Shown: positions 10,553 through 22,081 of the stretch, piece after piece
How positions within the stretch are numbered: position 1 is the first letter of the stretch
How the letters are laid out: each line of letters opens with the position of its first letter
Origin: Proteles cristata cristata
Taxonomy: Eukaryota; Chordata; Mammalia; Carnivora; Hyaenidae
Length of the DNA: 64,000 bases
Direction of reading: 5' to 3'
Assembly: GCA_017311185.1 (NCBI GenBank)
Contig: JAESUZ010004128.1
Coordinates: 124,001-188,000, forward strand
Translations under genes and position numbers: made by a program
Notes under the pieces: generated by a model
Seen by the model: only the letters and a program-made list of their open reading frames with translations
Databases searched by the model: none
What the model was told of the DNA's origin: nothing

Positions 10553-11425
10553 ATAAACTATATAAAGAATTCTTATACTTCAATAATCAAAAGACAAGTC
10601 ATTCCATTTTAAAAGTGGACAAAGGATCTGAATCAATATTTCTTCAAAAAAGATATACAGAGTACCAACAAGCACATGAAAACATGTCACAGATAAATGC
10701 CACCATTTTTAGTCATTAGGGAAATGCGAATGAAAACCAGTTCACACCACCTGCTAGGATGGCCAAAATAAAGAAATCTTCCAGTAGCAAATGTTGACAA
10801 GTATATGGAGAGATTGAAACTCTCATACACTGCAGACGGGAATGTAAAATGATGCGGGCTTGTCTGGGAAAGTCTAGCAGCTCCTTAAAGGACTGAATAT
10901 AGATTTACCACAGAGCAGCACATCTGCTCTAGATATATTCGCCTCAAACTGAAATGTGATCCCACAAAAACTTGTACAGAAATGTTCATTTGTAGCATGA
11001 TTCATAATAGTCAAAAAGTGGGGGGGGAAACCCAGATATCCAGTGATTGGTGACCAAAATAAAAAGTGATACTTCCATACAATGAAGCAATTGAAACTAA
11101 AAAGGAATAAAGTACCAATACCTGAACGACATGGATGAATCATAAAGATATTATGTTGCACGAAAGAAATCAGACACAAAGAGTCACATAGTATATAATG
11201 CTATTTATGTGAAACAAATAGGCAAACCCATAGAGAGGAGAAGTCGACTGATGATTGCTTAGGTCTGGGAGGTTGGGGGGCGGTGGGAAGAAAAGGAGGT
11301 GACAGGTAATCGGTGTAGGGCTTTTGGGAGGTGGGTAATGAAGATGTTCTAAAATTCATTGTGGTGCCATTCTGTGAAGACATTAAAAATGATTACATTG
11401 AATACTTGAGATAGATAGACTATCG
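10553..11425 (+). mobile_element. L1 3' region, old
   Basis: The order fits the end of ORF2 and the 3' UTR of an old L1: ctatataaagaattcttatac, gtggacaaaggatctgaat, tagtcattagggaaatgcgaa, a gaaactctcatacactgcaga segment, and a catggatgaatcataaagatatta region. Reading frames are broken throughout, so it is a fossil. Confidence 0.8.
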
Positions 11426-11449
11426 AGGATGTGGACTGTAACTCAAGAC

Positions 11450-11860
11450 AACTTATGAAAAAGGTTACGTGCATTAGATACAATGTATATCCAAATTTCA
11501 AAACACTCAAAGCCGTATTACATATCGTGTGTACAAACACGTTTGGAAACGCAGAAGCAAGAGTATTCAAAGTGCCGAGAAACCCACATCAAGGATAGAT
11601 AGCAGCCTCCACATGGCCATGAGTGCTGGAAGAAAGTCCATCCTGCAGACAGGGACGGTAAACCCCAAGTTCAGCCAGCAGCCAGTCACCTCTGTGCAGG
11701 GAGAAAGGAGAAGGTGGTGGGAGAGGGGTACCCGCTCTTTCTTTAAAAGAAAAGTCAGAAGTCACTGTCACAAAATGTGCAGGTTGGGGAGTACGTGAAC
11801 ATTTATGATTCCCTATGTTGTCCTATATGCTTGAAACATTTCATAGTTAAAAGACTCTAC
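11450..11860 (+). mobile_element. Possible older L1-type 3' end
   Basis: The final part, tatatgcttgaaacatttcatag followed by aaaag, resembles the 3' terminus of L1ME/HAL1-type elements. The preceding sequence is too diverged for a firm call. Confidence 0.42.
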
Positions 11861-12840
11861 ATCTCTAGGCTCATCTCCTTAAAAACCGTGGGGAATGCCT
11901 CCCACCCTGGGTGTCTGTTGCTGGTTGTGAAACATTTGTGAGCACTCTGCTGGGTCCTGGCCAGAAAAACAACAGCGAGGGCCAGAGAGAAGCACCATCA
12001 TTCACGAACGAGGAAGCAAATGTATCTGACACACGATTCGGAGCTCTTGGCGTCCAGGTCAACTGCAAGTGGGTGTCACCCTATTAGCAAGGATTCCCGT
12101 TAAGCCAAAGCAGAGGGTTTGGGTCCTGGCAAAGCCAGCCTGGGCCAACAGTTCTGAAGAAGCACACTGCACAAGTCCACGACCTTCCCAAAACTTCCTG
12201 ACCTGGAAGCAGAAGGTTTAAAGGCATTTCTGGTAACTGTTGAATTCAACCCCTGATTTCTGGGAGCCGGTTGCTAAAAGCTGTCAACGTTCTGGCATCA
12301 GTGCGTCATTTGACAGACTTATGGTCACATATTTAAGAACCCAGCTGCCATATTCCTAAGCCGAGACTACCAAATCAATTTTTTAAAAGAAAGAAAGGAA
12401 AAAGAAAACCCCAAATTTTTCTCATGCTTGTTGACACATTGGTTGTACCAGGGTTGAATGGCTCTTTACATTTTTATAATCAAATCCAAGGACTGTGTTT
12501 GAGAGTACCGTAACCATGTAGGGCAAATTCAGTCGAAATATGCAGAAAGTTATTACCAGATTTTGAAAGGAAGCTCTCCCCATCACATTCACCCAGATTC
12601 TGTCCGGTCGCTTTCTTTGTACGTGAAAAGAAGAGCCCAGAGATCCAAAAGCAGGAGGCAGAACGAGATGATGGGCCACCACGCATCAATATTGCCGTAC
12701 GTGGTGTTAATATGACTTTCAAGACTGCTCCTCGACGTCCCCTGTTATAAGAGGTTCCGGGCGTTTGCCTACATCACATACATGTTTTGAGAGTTACACT
12801 CTCCCCGTGTGACTCTGTGATCGTGCAAGTCCTTCCAGGG

Positions 12841-13200
12841 GGGGTAAAAATACAATGGATTATGGCATTGCAGCGTCTGCAGTTCCCAAGGAAGTGGCTT
12901 TAGACATTTCTACACCGAGCTTGGCGACCGAGCGCCAGAGAGTGTGTCCGCAAGCTGTTGGAAATCGGACAGTTTGTGCCGCGTGCAAAGACAGGAAGCA
13001 TTGCGAGTTTCTGCAGCCACGGTTGGCCTGAGATAATACCATTGTATGAGCCGGCACAGCGACCGCTCCCACTGCTGAGAGCCCGGGCCTGGCGTCTGGC
13101 TCCTTGGCCGGAGGCCAGGCTGAGGTCCTGCCGTCTGAAGGCAGGGTGTGTGTCCCCTCCCGGGCGGTCCACACACACACAGTGCCGGCCACACCTCACC
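12841..13200. promoter_or_regulatory. CpG-elevated patch, possible CpG island
   Basis: Counted by hand over these 360 bases: 103 C, 111 G and 21 CpG. That gives about 59% GC and an observed/expected CpG ratio of about 0.66. This just meets the classic island thresholds and is not explained by a SINE. CpG-containing sequence continues to about 13,470 (for example ccccgcgctgagcccacgct). It could be an orphan island, an enhancer or the promoter of an unannotated transcript. I see no TATA box or initiator that fixes a start site. Confidence 0.4.
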
Positions 13201-14700
13201 TTCCAGAGGAAATCTGGCCAGAAAGCCAGACTTCATGACTTCTCCTTTATGAGCCTTACCCACCCCCAGTCCTTGCAGGGGAGGGGGGAGTGGGGGGTGT
13301 TTTCCTTTTGGGCGCAAGGATGGCATTCACCCTGCACTCAGATGGGGATTTAAAGTCCCAGGCCACGAAGGAGCTGATGACAGGGTTATTGCAAAGATAT
13401 TGTATCTTGCTGTGCCTGGCCACCTCGGTGCCCCGCGCTGAGCCCACGCTTCGGAGAGGTCCCGGCCCTCATCACATCTGCCCTCAGCACTTCTACAAAC
13501 TGCCCTTCCCCTAGGCTTCTTCCATCGGGCAGGAGCACTTACCAAGGACTATTTTAGACATATTTAGCAGCAATATTGTTTGATTTTAACTGGACATTGT
13601 TCTAAACACACAAAAGAGTTCAAGGATGTGGCCATTGGGTTTTGTTCTCTCCCCCCACCCCCACCCCCTCTCCTTCCCTCCTCCCTAAACTGTCAGGTTT
13701 CTCTGGGAAAATGGGATGAAAATGTTTGGGGACATTTCCACAATAAAACACTCTAAAATATTTTTTTAAAATTTCCTTTCTAGTCATGTCAAGATTATAA
13801 CTCAACTCTGCAAGAGTCAGGAAATTCCAAATTTATGTTGACACTTTCCCCTTAAAGCCTTCACCAGATGATAAACAGTGTAAAAAAAAATTCTGTGCCA
13901 ATTCAAATGTTCCAGATATGACACAGGTTGCTAGGTTCTTGTCGTGAAAAGGTGCCTCAGGGTGAGAAAGAATCGGCCTTTTAAGAAGCAAACAGAAAAA
14001 AAAAAAGAAGCAAATAATTTCTGTAAATGAGTTACTAATATAGAAGGTGAAGTAATCGTTGGGTCCACTCCTCGATTGCATTTGTCCTACAGACAGTGAA
14101 AATAACAGCCGTTCAGATAACAGCATTCATGGGGTGAAGGAAAATACGCATTCTGATCAGGGGTGTCAGGAAAGCATATTTGCGGATGGAAAGGAATTTA
14201 ATTCCGTGATGGAAACCAATGTGACAGTGGTGGAATTTACCCGGTTAATCAGCGGTCCTCAAGGTGGAAATAAGTCCTTGGCCTGGACCAGGCGACTCTT
14301 CCGGACCACTCGGGTCAGTTCACTTTCAAAGGTCCCACCGGCTCCAAGGAGAAGCTCCCAGACAGCGGCTGTTTGGATACTGGTGAGAGAGGAGCAGAAA
14401 GAACTTGGTGAAAAGAGGATCTTCGGGATAGAGTTTCCAAAATCTTAGAAATAGACATTTCTCAGGCCACGGAAATAACTAATTACACTAACAGAGAAAG
14501 GCAAAAACAAAATATGGGCCTGCCTGTCCAGGGGCCTGAAAGACGCATCAGGTTACAGGTATAAAAACAAAAACAAAAACAAGAAGAAACAGCACGGGGT
14601 ATCCGAGTCATAAGCAAAACCGGAAGCACAGCAGGAGGTGGGCCTTCCTGCAGATGAGGAAAGAAGCCAAGGAGAGATGTGTGTGTTCTAGAAACCAGCA

Positions 14701-14900
14701 AGGAAGGCCGGGGAGGAAGGCAAGCGCCCGCATGGGCAGAGGCCGGCCCTCGCCCCTCCTCACCCGCCTTCGCAAAGCCCGAGGTCACTTGGCCATAGGC
14801 TGGGACCGGGGTCAAGCGAAGTCAGGCTCCGGAGAAGCAAGAGCTCTGATGCCACATGTCTCCAACCGAAGGGTCAGACGGACCGGGGAAACCGAGTCAC
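14701..14900. promoter_or_regulatory. Second CpG-elevated patch
   Basis: A hand count over 200 bases gives 64 C, 68 G and 15 CpG: about 66% GC and an observed/expected ratio of about 0.69. It is unique sequence, about 1.5 kb from the first patch. No repeat explains it. Its function is unknown. Confidence 0.38.
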
Positions 14901-15404
14901 TTTTTTAGACTAGGCAACCTTGGAGGACTGGAAAAGGCAAAGGCGTTGTCTCTGGTGTTAAAATATAAGGACAAAACCCCCACAACCCTGACAGTCCTGG
15001 CTCTTAAAGTGGCTGGATCAGCCTGATTGCCCTATCTGGAAGGATATTATATTTGAAAGTCATCGATCAATACGGAACCGAGAAGACTGTGGGGAGAAGA
15101 AACCATTCCAGACCAATTCCATTTCCATCTATGATAGACAGCAAGGCCGTGTCATAGAGGCGGAACAATGGATGTGAAATCGGAGGAAATGTGTGCCACC
15201 AGCAGGCGGGGGCGGGCTGTGTGGGAGCCAGGAGCCTTCGAGATCCCTGCCGGCCTCCTCCCCAGCCTTCCTGGACCCAGACCCTTCTCCTCACCACCTG
15301 CCAGTCGGGGCCGCCTCTGCCCATTTTGGGCCCCTGGTGCTGTTCGCTCTTAGACTTGTTTCCAGCCCATGTCTGTTGTTCTCTGGACTTAAGGGGCAGT
15401 AAAG

Positions 15405-15632
15405 ATCCTATGGAGAAATGAGCGTAGGATTTGGAGTCAGACAATAACGGATGCCTGGCCGTGTCATTTACCGGTTGTGGGGACTTAGGTGGATCACTGA
15501 CCCTTTCTGGCCGAGATAGCCTCCCTTATCCAGAGGGGATCAGAGTACCACCCTCTCATGATTACTGTGAGGATTACAAGTCAAGGGCTGCCGTAACGCA
15601 TGCGTCAACAAATGTTGTGTGTATTCCTGATT
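15405..15632 (+). repeat. MIR, near full length
   Basis: The sense order is clear: gatttggagtcagacaat, ggatgcctggccgtgtcattta, ggggacttaggtggatcac, cctttctggccgaga, a gtgaggattacaag part and a final gcgtcaacaaatgttg. It is diverged by the point changes expected of this ancient SINE. Confidence 0.75.
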
Positions 15633-16084
15633 TTTGATCTCCCGTCTTTTCAGGCTCGGGGCTTTACCTGGGTCCCACACCCTTACCGGAAGGTGTGTTT
15701 CTACTTGCAAGAACAATCTAATAATTCACTTCACCTAGATATTTGATTCTCTCTCTCCATGGGACCCTGCCATTCCTGTGTTTTAGTTTGGATCAGGAAA
15801 GCAAGCCACGTCCCCAGGGCCCAGGAATGTTAGCAGAAGGAAGCAAATCTGTCACTCAGGCAGCCCCCTCCTTCCTCGAGGACCTTTCTTCTCTCTTCCT
15901 TCTTCATCTCCCCTCTCTCTTTTTTCCCCTACTTCCCCCCTTCTTTTCTCTTTCCTAGGCCTTGATCTTGACAATCAGGAAATTCACAGAATCTACAAAC
16001 CTGTCACTGAGGCCAAGATTATTTTCAAGTCTGATTATACAGAAGACAACTATTTGAACACCAACCTGAGTCCCAAAGAGTTCA

Positions 16085-16126
<42 letters not shown>

Positions 16127-16597
16127 CTAATGTTGCCACAACTACAGTAAGGAGACGTGCAGCCAGCCGTTGTGCCCCTTGGCGTCTGTCCCCAGACTGA
16201 CTTGGCCACACTGCCATCTGCCTGCTTCATGCTGATACACTTGGATGTCCACAGAGCTGGTAAATATTTCCCCATGCAGGGGAAGCAAGTGGCGGTTTCT
16301 GCACAGGATAGGTGATGAGGTAACTCATCCCCCTGGGTCAACAGTGTGAAACCAACAATGGCAGTGCACCACAATGACACACTATCTGTCAGGCTCAGAC
16401 AAGGGAGCGACCAATGGCCATGACCTCCAGACTCCACGGCTGCATCTTGGGAATAGCCAGGAGAAAGCAGGGTGCTTTCTGCCCTGGAAATCAACTCTTC
16501 ACTGCATTCTGCTGCCCTCCACCCCCTGAACTTCAAGATTACTGCAGCAACATTTTAATTTTTCCCAGGAGGGTTTAGGAATCAAATGTGTCTGCTG
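15633..16597. other. Unassigned, with pyrimidine tract and (CT)n
   Basis: A pyrimidine-rich tract (about 15,867-15,956) ends in tttcctag, which looks like a 3' splice acceptor, and an open frame follows to the (CT)n array. The longest minus-strand frame here (15,955-16,536, 193 codons) reads through the same CT array as arginine-glutamate repeats. No domain is recognisable, so I do not call a gene. Confidence 0.45.
16088..16124. repeat. (CT)n microsatellite
   Basis: About 18 uninterrupted CT dinucleotides. Unlike most CT runs in the window, it does not belong to a SINE body. Confidence 0.93.
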
Positions 16598-16931
16598 TGG
16601 GGCTGGTTCGGTCGATAGGGCATGCCCCTCTTTAAAAAATTTTTAATGTTTATCATTTAGTTTTCAGAGAGAGAGAGAGCATGAATGAGGGAGGGTTAGA
16701 GAGAGAGGGAAACACAGAATCTGAAGCCAGCTCTAGGCTCTGAGCTGTCAGCATAGAGTCTGACATGGGGCCCGAACGCACAAACCGTGAGACCATGACC
16801 TGAGCCAAAGTCAGATGCCCAACCGACTGAGCCACTGAGATGCCCTGAGCATGCCACTCTTGATCTCTGGGCTGTGAGTTCAAGTCCTTCGATGGTTGTA
16901 GAGATTACAAATAAAATATTTAATAATGATA
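16598..16931 (+). mobile_element. Short D SINE split by another SINE
   Basis: An older sense SINE begins with ggggctggttcggtcgatag (16,598-16,622). It resumes at about 16,850 with cactcttgatctctgggctg, a degraded B box and gtagagattacaaataaaa. The interruption is the antisense long SINE listed next, so this copy is the older of the two. Confidence 0.82.
16620..16861 (-). mobile_element. SINEC long A nested in older SINE
   Basis: An antisense copy runs from a T-rich tail (16,633) to the reverse-complemented head ending at 16,848. The TSD gcatgcccctctt (16,620-16,632) against gcatgccactctt (16,849-16,861) lies inside the older SINE, which proves the order of insertion. Confidence 0.9.
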
Positions 16932-17604
16932 GTAATAAATGTGTCCATTACTTTGTCATTATTCTATCTGTTCGTTACCCCCATCTTGTGACTCTCTATT
17001 AGAAGAAAGGAGCCAGGGAAGAAGAGAAGCTCAGATGAATAGATAAGGAAGCAAATAGGTCCAGGAAGACACAGAACTGGACTGTTGACAAATGTCAGAA
17101 GCATACAATGCAAAGTTGAGGAAACTGTCTCAAAATTACATGTCTGAGGTGTGGCCTGGGGGTTGGGGCTTTGCTACTCAAGAAAAGAGACAGGAAGAAT
17201 CACTACAGCTTCCTTGATTAACTGTCCAGATTTCTGTTCCACTACCCATTTCAGTTTGGTAAATAGAGTCTCAAAATATAAATGGAATCGACAGACTGAA
17301 CTTTTAGCACATCTAAGAGAATTACCATCTCAGGCATATGAAGCTTTTTAGGACATCACAATTTTAGTTTATAGAAAATGACTTCTGATGTATTGGGGTA
17401 AAAGGTATACAAGAGTCCTTTGTACTATCCCTAGAAATGGCTTCTAAGTTTGGCATTATTTCACAAGAAAAAGATTGGAAAAATGAAAACGAAGCCTACA
17501 CTTCCAAAGAAGGACATCCACAGATTCTGAAAAACAACCAACACAGCTAGATAGCGAGTCATAACACAGGTAAACAATCTGTTGGATGCAGAAGTGGCAC
17601 CTTC
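16932..17604. other. Unassigned, with possible L1 tail
   Basis: About 17,365-17,480 resembles an old L1 3' UTR (ttggggtaaaaggtatacaag, then cctttgtactatccctag and ggcattatttcacaag). The remainder is unassigned. Confidence 0.42.
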
Positions 17605-17725
17605 ATTCTTTGAACATTCATTCAACCAATAATTACTGGGCCCTTATGGGAGCCAGGTGTTCTGTGCTGGGAGACGTGGCCATGAACAAAAGCAAAAGGG
17701 AGCGACAAACCAAAGTCTACAAGAC
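17605..17725 (-). repeat. L2 3' end, antisense
   Basis: The + strand reads attcattcaaccaataatta, then gccaggtgttctgtgctgggag and gacgtggccatgaacaaaa. This is the reverse complement of the L2 3' end, where the sense form ends caataaatatttgttgaat. Confidence 0.65.
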
Positions 17726-19173
17726 CCACCATGTAATATGCTCTGAGTTCGATGGGGATGTGTGGAATCCCAAATGAGCAGAGGGGAGGAAAGGGGACTC
17801 TGCAGGTAGATGGGCTGTCAAGAGGGCTTCTGGGGGGCCCAGGGGAAGTCCTTTTGGTGGAAAGAAGGAGCTTTGGGAAGATCCTGAGTGAGCACCCAGC
17901 CTGGGAGAACAGTACATGCAGTTACAGGACAGGGACCAGCTTAGGGACTGGAAGAACAGCCAGAAGACAAGTTGATTAACTAATGCATTGACTAATTCAT
18001 GAAAGAGACCCAAAGACTATATCTAGTTCAGTCTCATCATTAAATATACATGTGCAAGGAGTTTGTACAGGGGGAGTGATCTTCCAATGTCTTCGAAAAC
18101 CTATTTCTCTGTTGCTTGCTTCAGCGTCCCCAAGGATGCCTTCCTCGCCGGACTTCCAATTGTTGGGTTGTGTAAGGAACCACCCAGATCCCATCTATAG
18201 TGAAGATCAGACAAGAATTAAACAAGCAAACGGTAAGTACTTTGTCGATTTAACCCAATCATATCAGGTTAATTCTGAAGGGCCTCTTTGGCTGGTGACA
18301 TGGTTTAATGGAATGAGCTTAAATTTCATCATAGACTCATTGGGCAAGCTGAGTTCACTCGCCCAGGTGCTGTTAATTAGTGATCCAGAGCGGCCAGACA
18401 ACTAGCAGGAGGCAGCCTTCAGCAGAATTTAGAAGCAGTAGGGTACAAAGTGACGGTATCTTGACTGACACTGTCTTCAAAGGTCTACTAATCTCAGTAT
18501 CTATGTGAATTGTTTTATGACACAAGTTGAGTTACCAACTGCGCTTGATGTTGATGGAAAATACTCTAAAACAAACACCCCTTAGATTTCTTGCTTATCA
18601 CCTTCAGATTAGCATTTGCCGATAGGCCCCTGAAAACCACCTTGTTTCTTTCATGACAGAGTTAAATCGACGCCGGAGGAGTAGAGAGGAGGAAACATTG
18701 CTCTGTGAGTCACATGTCTGTGGACTTTCGTTGATTCTATGTTAGGCTAAGTTTGACGGTCACAATCTAAAATTGGGACCAGTGGAATCAGTCTTTCTAT
18801 ACGGACTCTTCAAAAAAATGAGTTGTGTTTTATTAATGATTGAAATATTCAGAAAAGCTTGATACAGACATGAAATCTATTTTTAGGGAAACTGAACAGA
18901 TGGGAACTTGTTTCTCAGCAAATCATTCCCCACCAGGGCTGTGTGAGAGCCATAGAGTGGGTCACAGCTGAGTTTTACAAGAGGTGCCTTGTATTTATAG
19001 TAAGTTATACTCTCCTGGTTGAAGAAGTAGTTGCCAATTATATTTCCTGTACACAGGGGTTCTATTCAATATAGTGAATGTTTCCCTGCTAAACTGGGTG
19101 CAGATATGGCTACACACAGCCTCAACACACTTGTTTCCTGGCTTCCACATTAGAACAAGTGAGGACAAGAATA
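17726..19173. other. Unassigned stretch
   Basis: I recognise no gene or named repeat over about 1.4 kb. A 117-codon frame at 18,052-18,405 (+) has no identifiable domain. Confidence 0.5.
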
Positions 19174-19400
19174 AATAACTCTTGGGGCGCCTGGGTGGCT
19201 TAGTCGGTTAAGCGTCCGACTTTCGCTTAGGTCATGATCTCGCGGTTCGTGGGTTCGAGCCCCGCGTCGGGCTCTGTGCTGACTGCCAGCTCAGAGCCTG
19301 GAGCCTGTTTCAGTCTGTGATTCCCTCTCTCTCTGACCCTCCCCTGCTCACGCTCTCTCTCTCTCTCCTAGAAATAAAAAAAAAAAAAAGAATAACTCTT
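19174..19400 (+). mobile_element. SINEC long B, young
   Basis: The SINE runs from 19,184 to about 19,390. It has an intact CpG-rich head (tagtcggttaagcgtccgac), an intact B box and the class-B tail tcctagaaataaa. The TSD aataactctt lies at 19,174-19,183 and 19,391-19,400. Little CpG decay points to a recent insertion. Confidence 0.95.
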
Positions 19401-21859
19401 TCTGGAGTCAGTAAGTACATTGGGCAGATTTGAGAGACCACTTTGCAACTTCCGGAAGGGAAGAAAGTTAAAAGCTACTGCTCTGAGTCCAGACACGCCT
19501 GCTTCACTTGCTCCCCCTTCATGGGAAAACAGACAAGGAAGAGAACAGAGAAGGGGGGGCGGGCAAGGAGAAAGGAAGAGAGGTGCTCTTGGCCCAAAGC
19601 TTGTCCTTGGCCCAAATCACAGGGCCTATGCTCGCCCGCCATGTTGCTGTGGAACTTCCCTGAATTATGAAGAGTCATTTTTATTATTAAGCAAAACTCT
19701 GCACATCTCTTCCTTCTTTGTGCTTTCTTGGACATGTTGGCCATTCATAGGTTCACATTTCTAAAACCTAGAAAGAACTTAGGAAATACATGTAAAAGTA
19801 ACTTCTCTTACGTGTTCAGTGAGAACATAAATGATGAGGGCATGACCATGGGCAAAGACAGTGAGGGAGAATCTTTGTGTAATTCAAATGAGAAATGCAA
19901 GCCCACTTTAAGGCAATAATCTAAAACTGGAAAAGAGAATATATATGAAATAGGCACAAAGGATTACCAGAATTTCACGTCATGACCTCATTTTTTAAAA
20001 TCCCAGTCATTGAGTTAACTATGAGGGTGATGGGCGAAGCCAAGGCTGTTTTGGAAAACTTCTCTTCCCCAAATAATGGTTCAGAGTGAGTTGCCCTCCT
20101 GGATTTCATCAGTCATTCTGTGAACATGGAAAAGTAATGACTTTTTTCTTGCATTCCTTCTCTTAGCTTTAGGTAACTCCCCAACCCTCTCTGCTCTGGT
20201 TTAACAATGAAGTCAATGGCATCACTGCAACTTGAGGAAAGAAACAGGAATCCCTCAGGGTCTGCATGTTCTTTCTCCCAGGGGAAATTAATTTGGGTAT
20301 TCTTTAGTCACTGCCTAAAAACATTACGATTCCAATAACAAATGATGTCCCAGAAGCACAGGCAACAAATGAAAGGCCCAGGAAATATAAGCTTTTTCCC
20401 TAAAAAGGCAGAAACAGACAATCCATCTCTCCCAATCAGAAACCGGGAAAGATAAGAGTTCTGCCTCATCTACCTCTGTGCATGGACCTGTGAGTTAAAG
20501 TTGTTCATCTTAAACTCCAAGGACAGGTGTAAACAGAGGCTCAGTTCTTCCTCGGAGACTGATTACAAAGAAGAACTAATCAGAAGCCTTTCATCTCTGA
20601 CCCTTTACCTTTCGGTCTATTTTGGGGCATGGAGGTGACAGGGCTTGTGTCCTTTGCACCCAAGGAAGTGGCAGGCAGCTTGCTAATCAATATACCCTTT
20701 TGGTAGTGTCTTGAACTTAGAAAAGGGTCCAGAAATTGAAGCCGAAATCAATATTCAGGTCTGGTGAGAAGGAGGCTATCATCACATTAATTTCATTTCT
20801 AAAAGAGTAAAAACAGCAAAGGCAAACTGATTCTCTTTGTATTTATTGGGAAATGAGTGCACTTTCTAAAGAATCAGAGAATTTGGAGTCTTGAGTTTTA
20901 GCCAATTCCATATCCAACATGAGATTGTGGTTGAGTTTCTGATGTGCTGCTTGTAGGCGAGGCAGTACTCGATTTTCCAAGCATCACTAGTTGGACAATA
21001 ACTTGTAGCAGAAAAACATAAAAGGGAAGAATTTCTGACAACACACCTAAGACTTTAGGAATGAGCAGTTCAATAGATAAATGGGAAGTTTGGGAGAATC
21101 AACAAAGCAATTAAGAGAATGGAGGAATTGATTTATGGGGAAGATCATTCCTTTGATGTTGAGCTCGGCTAATCAATGCTTCTTTTTTCCCTTTTGACAA
21201 GGATTAGGGGACAGGAGATGAGTAAAGAATTAAGATTAGTAATTGACAAATACCTGAAATAAATAATTTTACGAGGGGAAGAGGAATTCCTTTCAAATTG
21301 GCCAACATCATTGAAAAGATCTAAGAAATTAATTCAAAAGGTTTTTTACCACAAACTTTTGCCCTCCCCCCCCAGGTCAGTTCCCTTTTATTACTTCGTA
21401 TATTGAATATACACACTCACTGGCTCTTTGTTAGCTTAAAATAGAAAAAAAATTACAATTTAAATTCTTAATAGAAGGATGTTTGAAATATGAAAACAAT
21501 TGCCTTTAAAAAAACAATAAAAACTCACCCCATGCAATATTTAAAATTCCAACACATATGTTGCATCAGAGAGAGATGAAAGGAGTAGATCTGCCTCTTA
21601 TTTCTTATGGGAAATGTTTTTACAGTTTTAAAACATATTTTCCTATTGAACTTGGAAATTTAACAAATTCACTCTTCTAATGTGTCCAAGGATTAAGATT
21701 CTGGGGGTCTGATTCTGACCACACAATACCTGCTTAGCTCTTGTTTGATTTAAGAATATTAAAAGACCTGAGCCGGATGCCAGTGCTCAGGGGCTGCTGT
21801 GTGGAGAACACATCCTCACACTTCTCCAAGAGATTCTCCTAGGCAGAGACACTTTTCTT
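19401..21859. other. Repeat-poor unassigned stretch
   Basis: I recognise no SINE, LINE or other repeat family over about 2.45 kb, and no gene. The frames present, up to 114 codons at 19,420-19,764 (+), carry no known domain. The length without an insertion is unusual for this window. Confidence 0.5.
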
Positions 21860-22052
21860 TAACGTTTACTTATTTTTTTTTAAGTTGATTTATTTGCTTA
21901 GAGACAGGATGGGGAGAGAGAGAGAATTCCCGTCAGGCTCCACACTATCATGCAGAGCCCAATGTGGGGCTCGAACCCAGGAACCGTGAGATCATGACCT
22001 GAGCCGAAACCAGGAGTTGGATGCTCAACCCACTGAGCCACTCGGGCGCCCC
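21860..22052 (-). mobile_element. SINEC long C, antisense
   Basis: A T-rich tail is followed by a shortened body and the reverse-complemented tRNA-like part (ggctcgaacccaggaaccgtg), ending ctcgggcgcccc. The purine-rich region is shorter than usual. No clean TSD was found. Confidence 0.9.
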
Positions 22053-22081
22053 ACAGCTGGACTTTTATAAGGACACGTTGA

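Larger units (their letters stand above)
11861..15404. other. Repeat-poor, GC-rich unassigned block
   Basis: I see no SINE or other named repeat across about 3.5 kb. This is one of the longest repeat-free intervals in the window and it contains two CpG-elevated patches, listed separately. Several open frames exist, for example 138 codons at 12,910-13,326 (-) and about 130 codons at 14,059-14,448 (+). None has a domain I recognise. The best exon-like segment, 14,093-14,382, is discussed in the findings. Confidence 0.6.

Noticed and set aside
15955..16536. 193-codon open frame on the minus strand, one of the two longest in the window
   Set aside because: It reads through the (CT)18 array as an arginine-glutamate repeat, has no recognisable domain, and shows no gene-like context on that strand.
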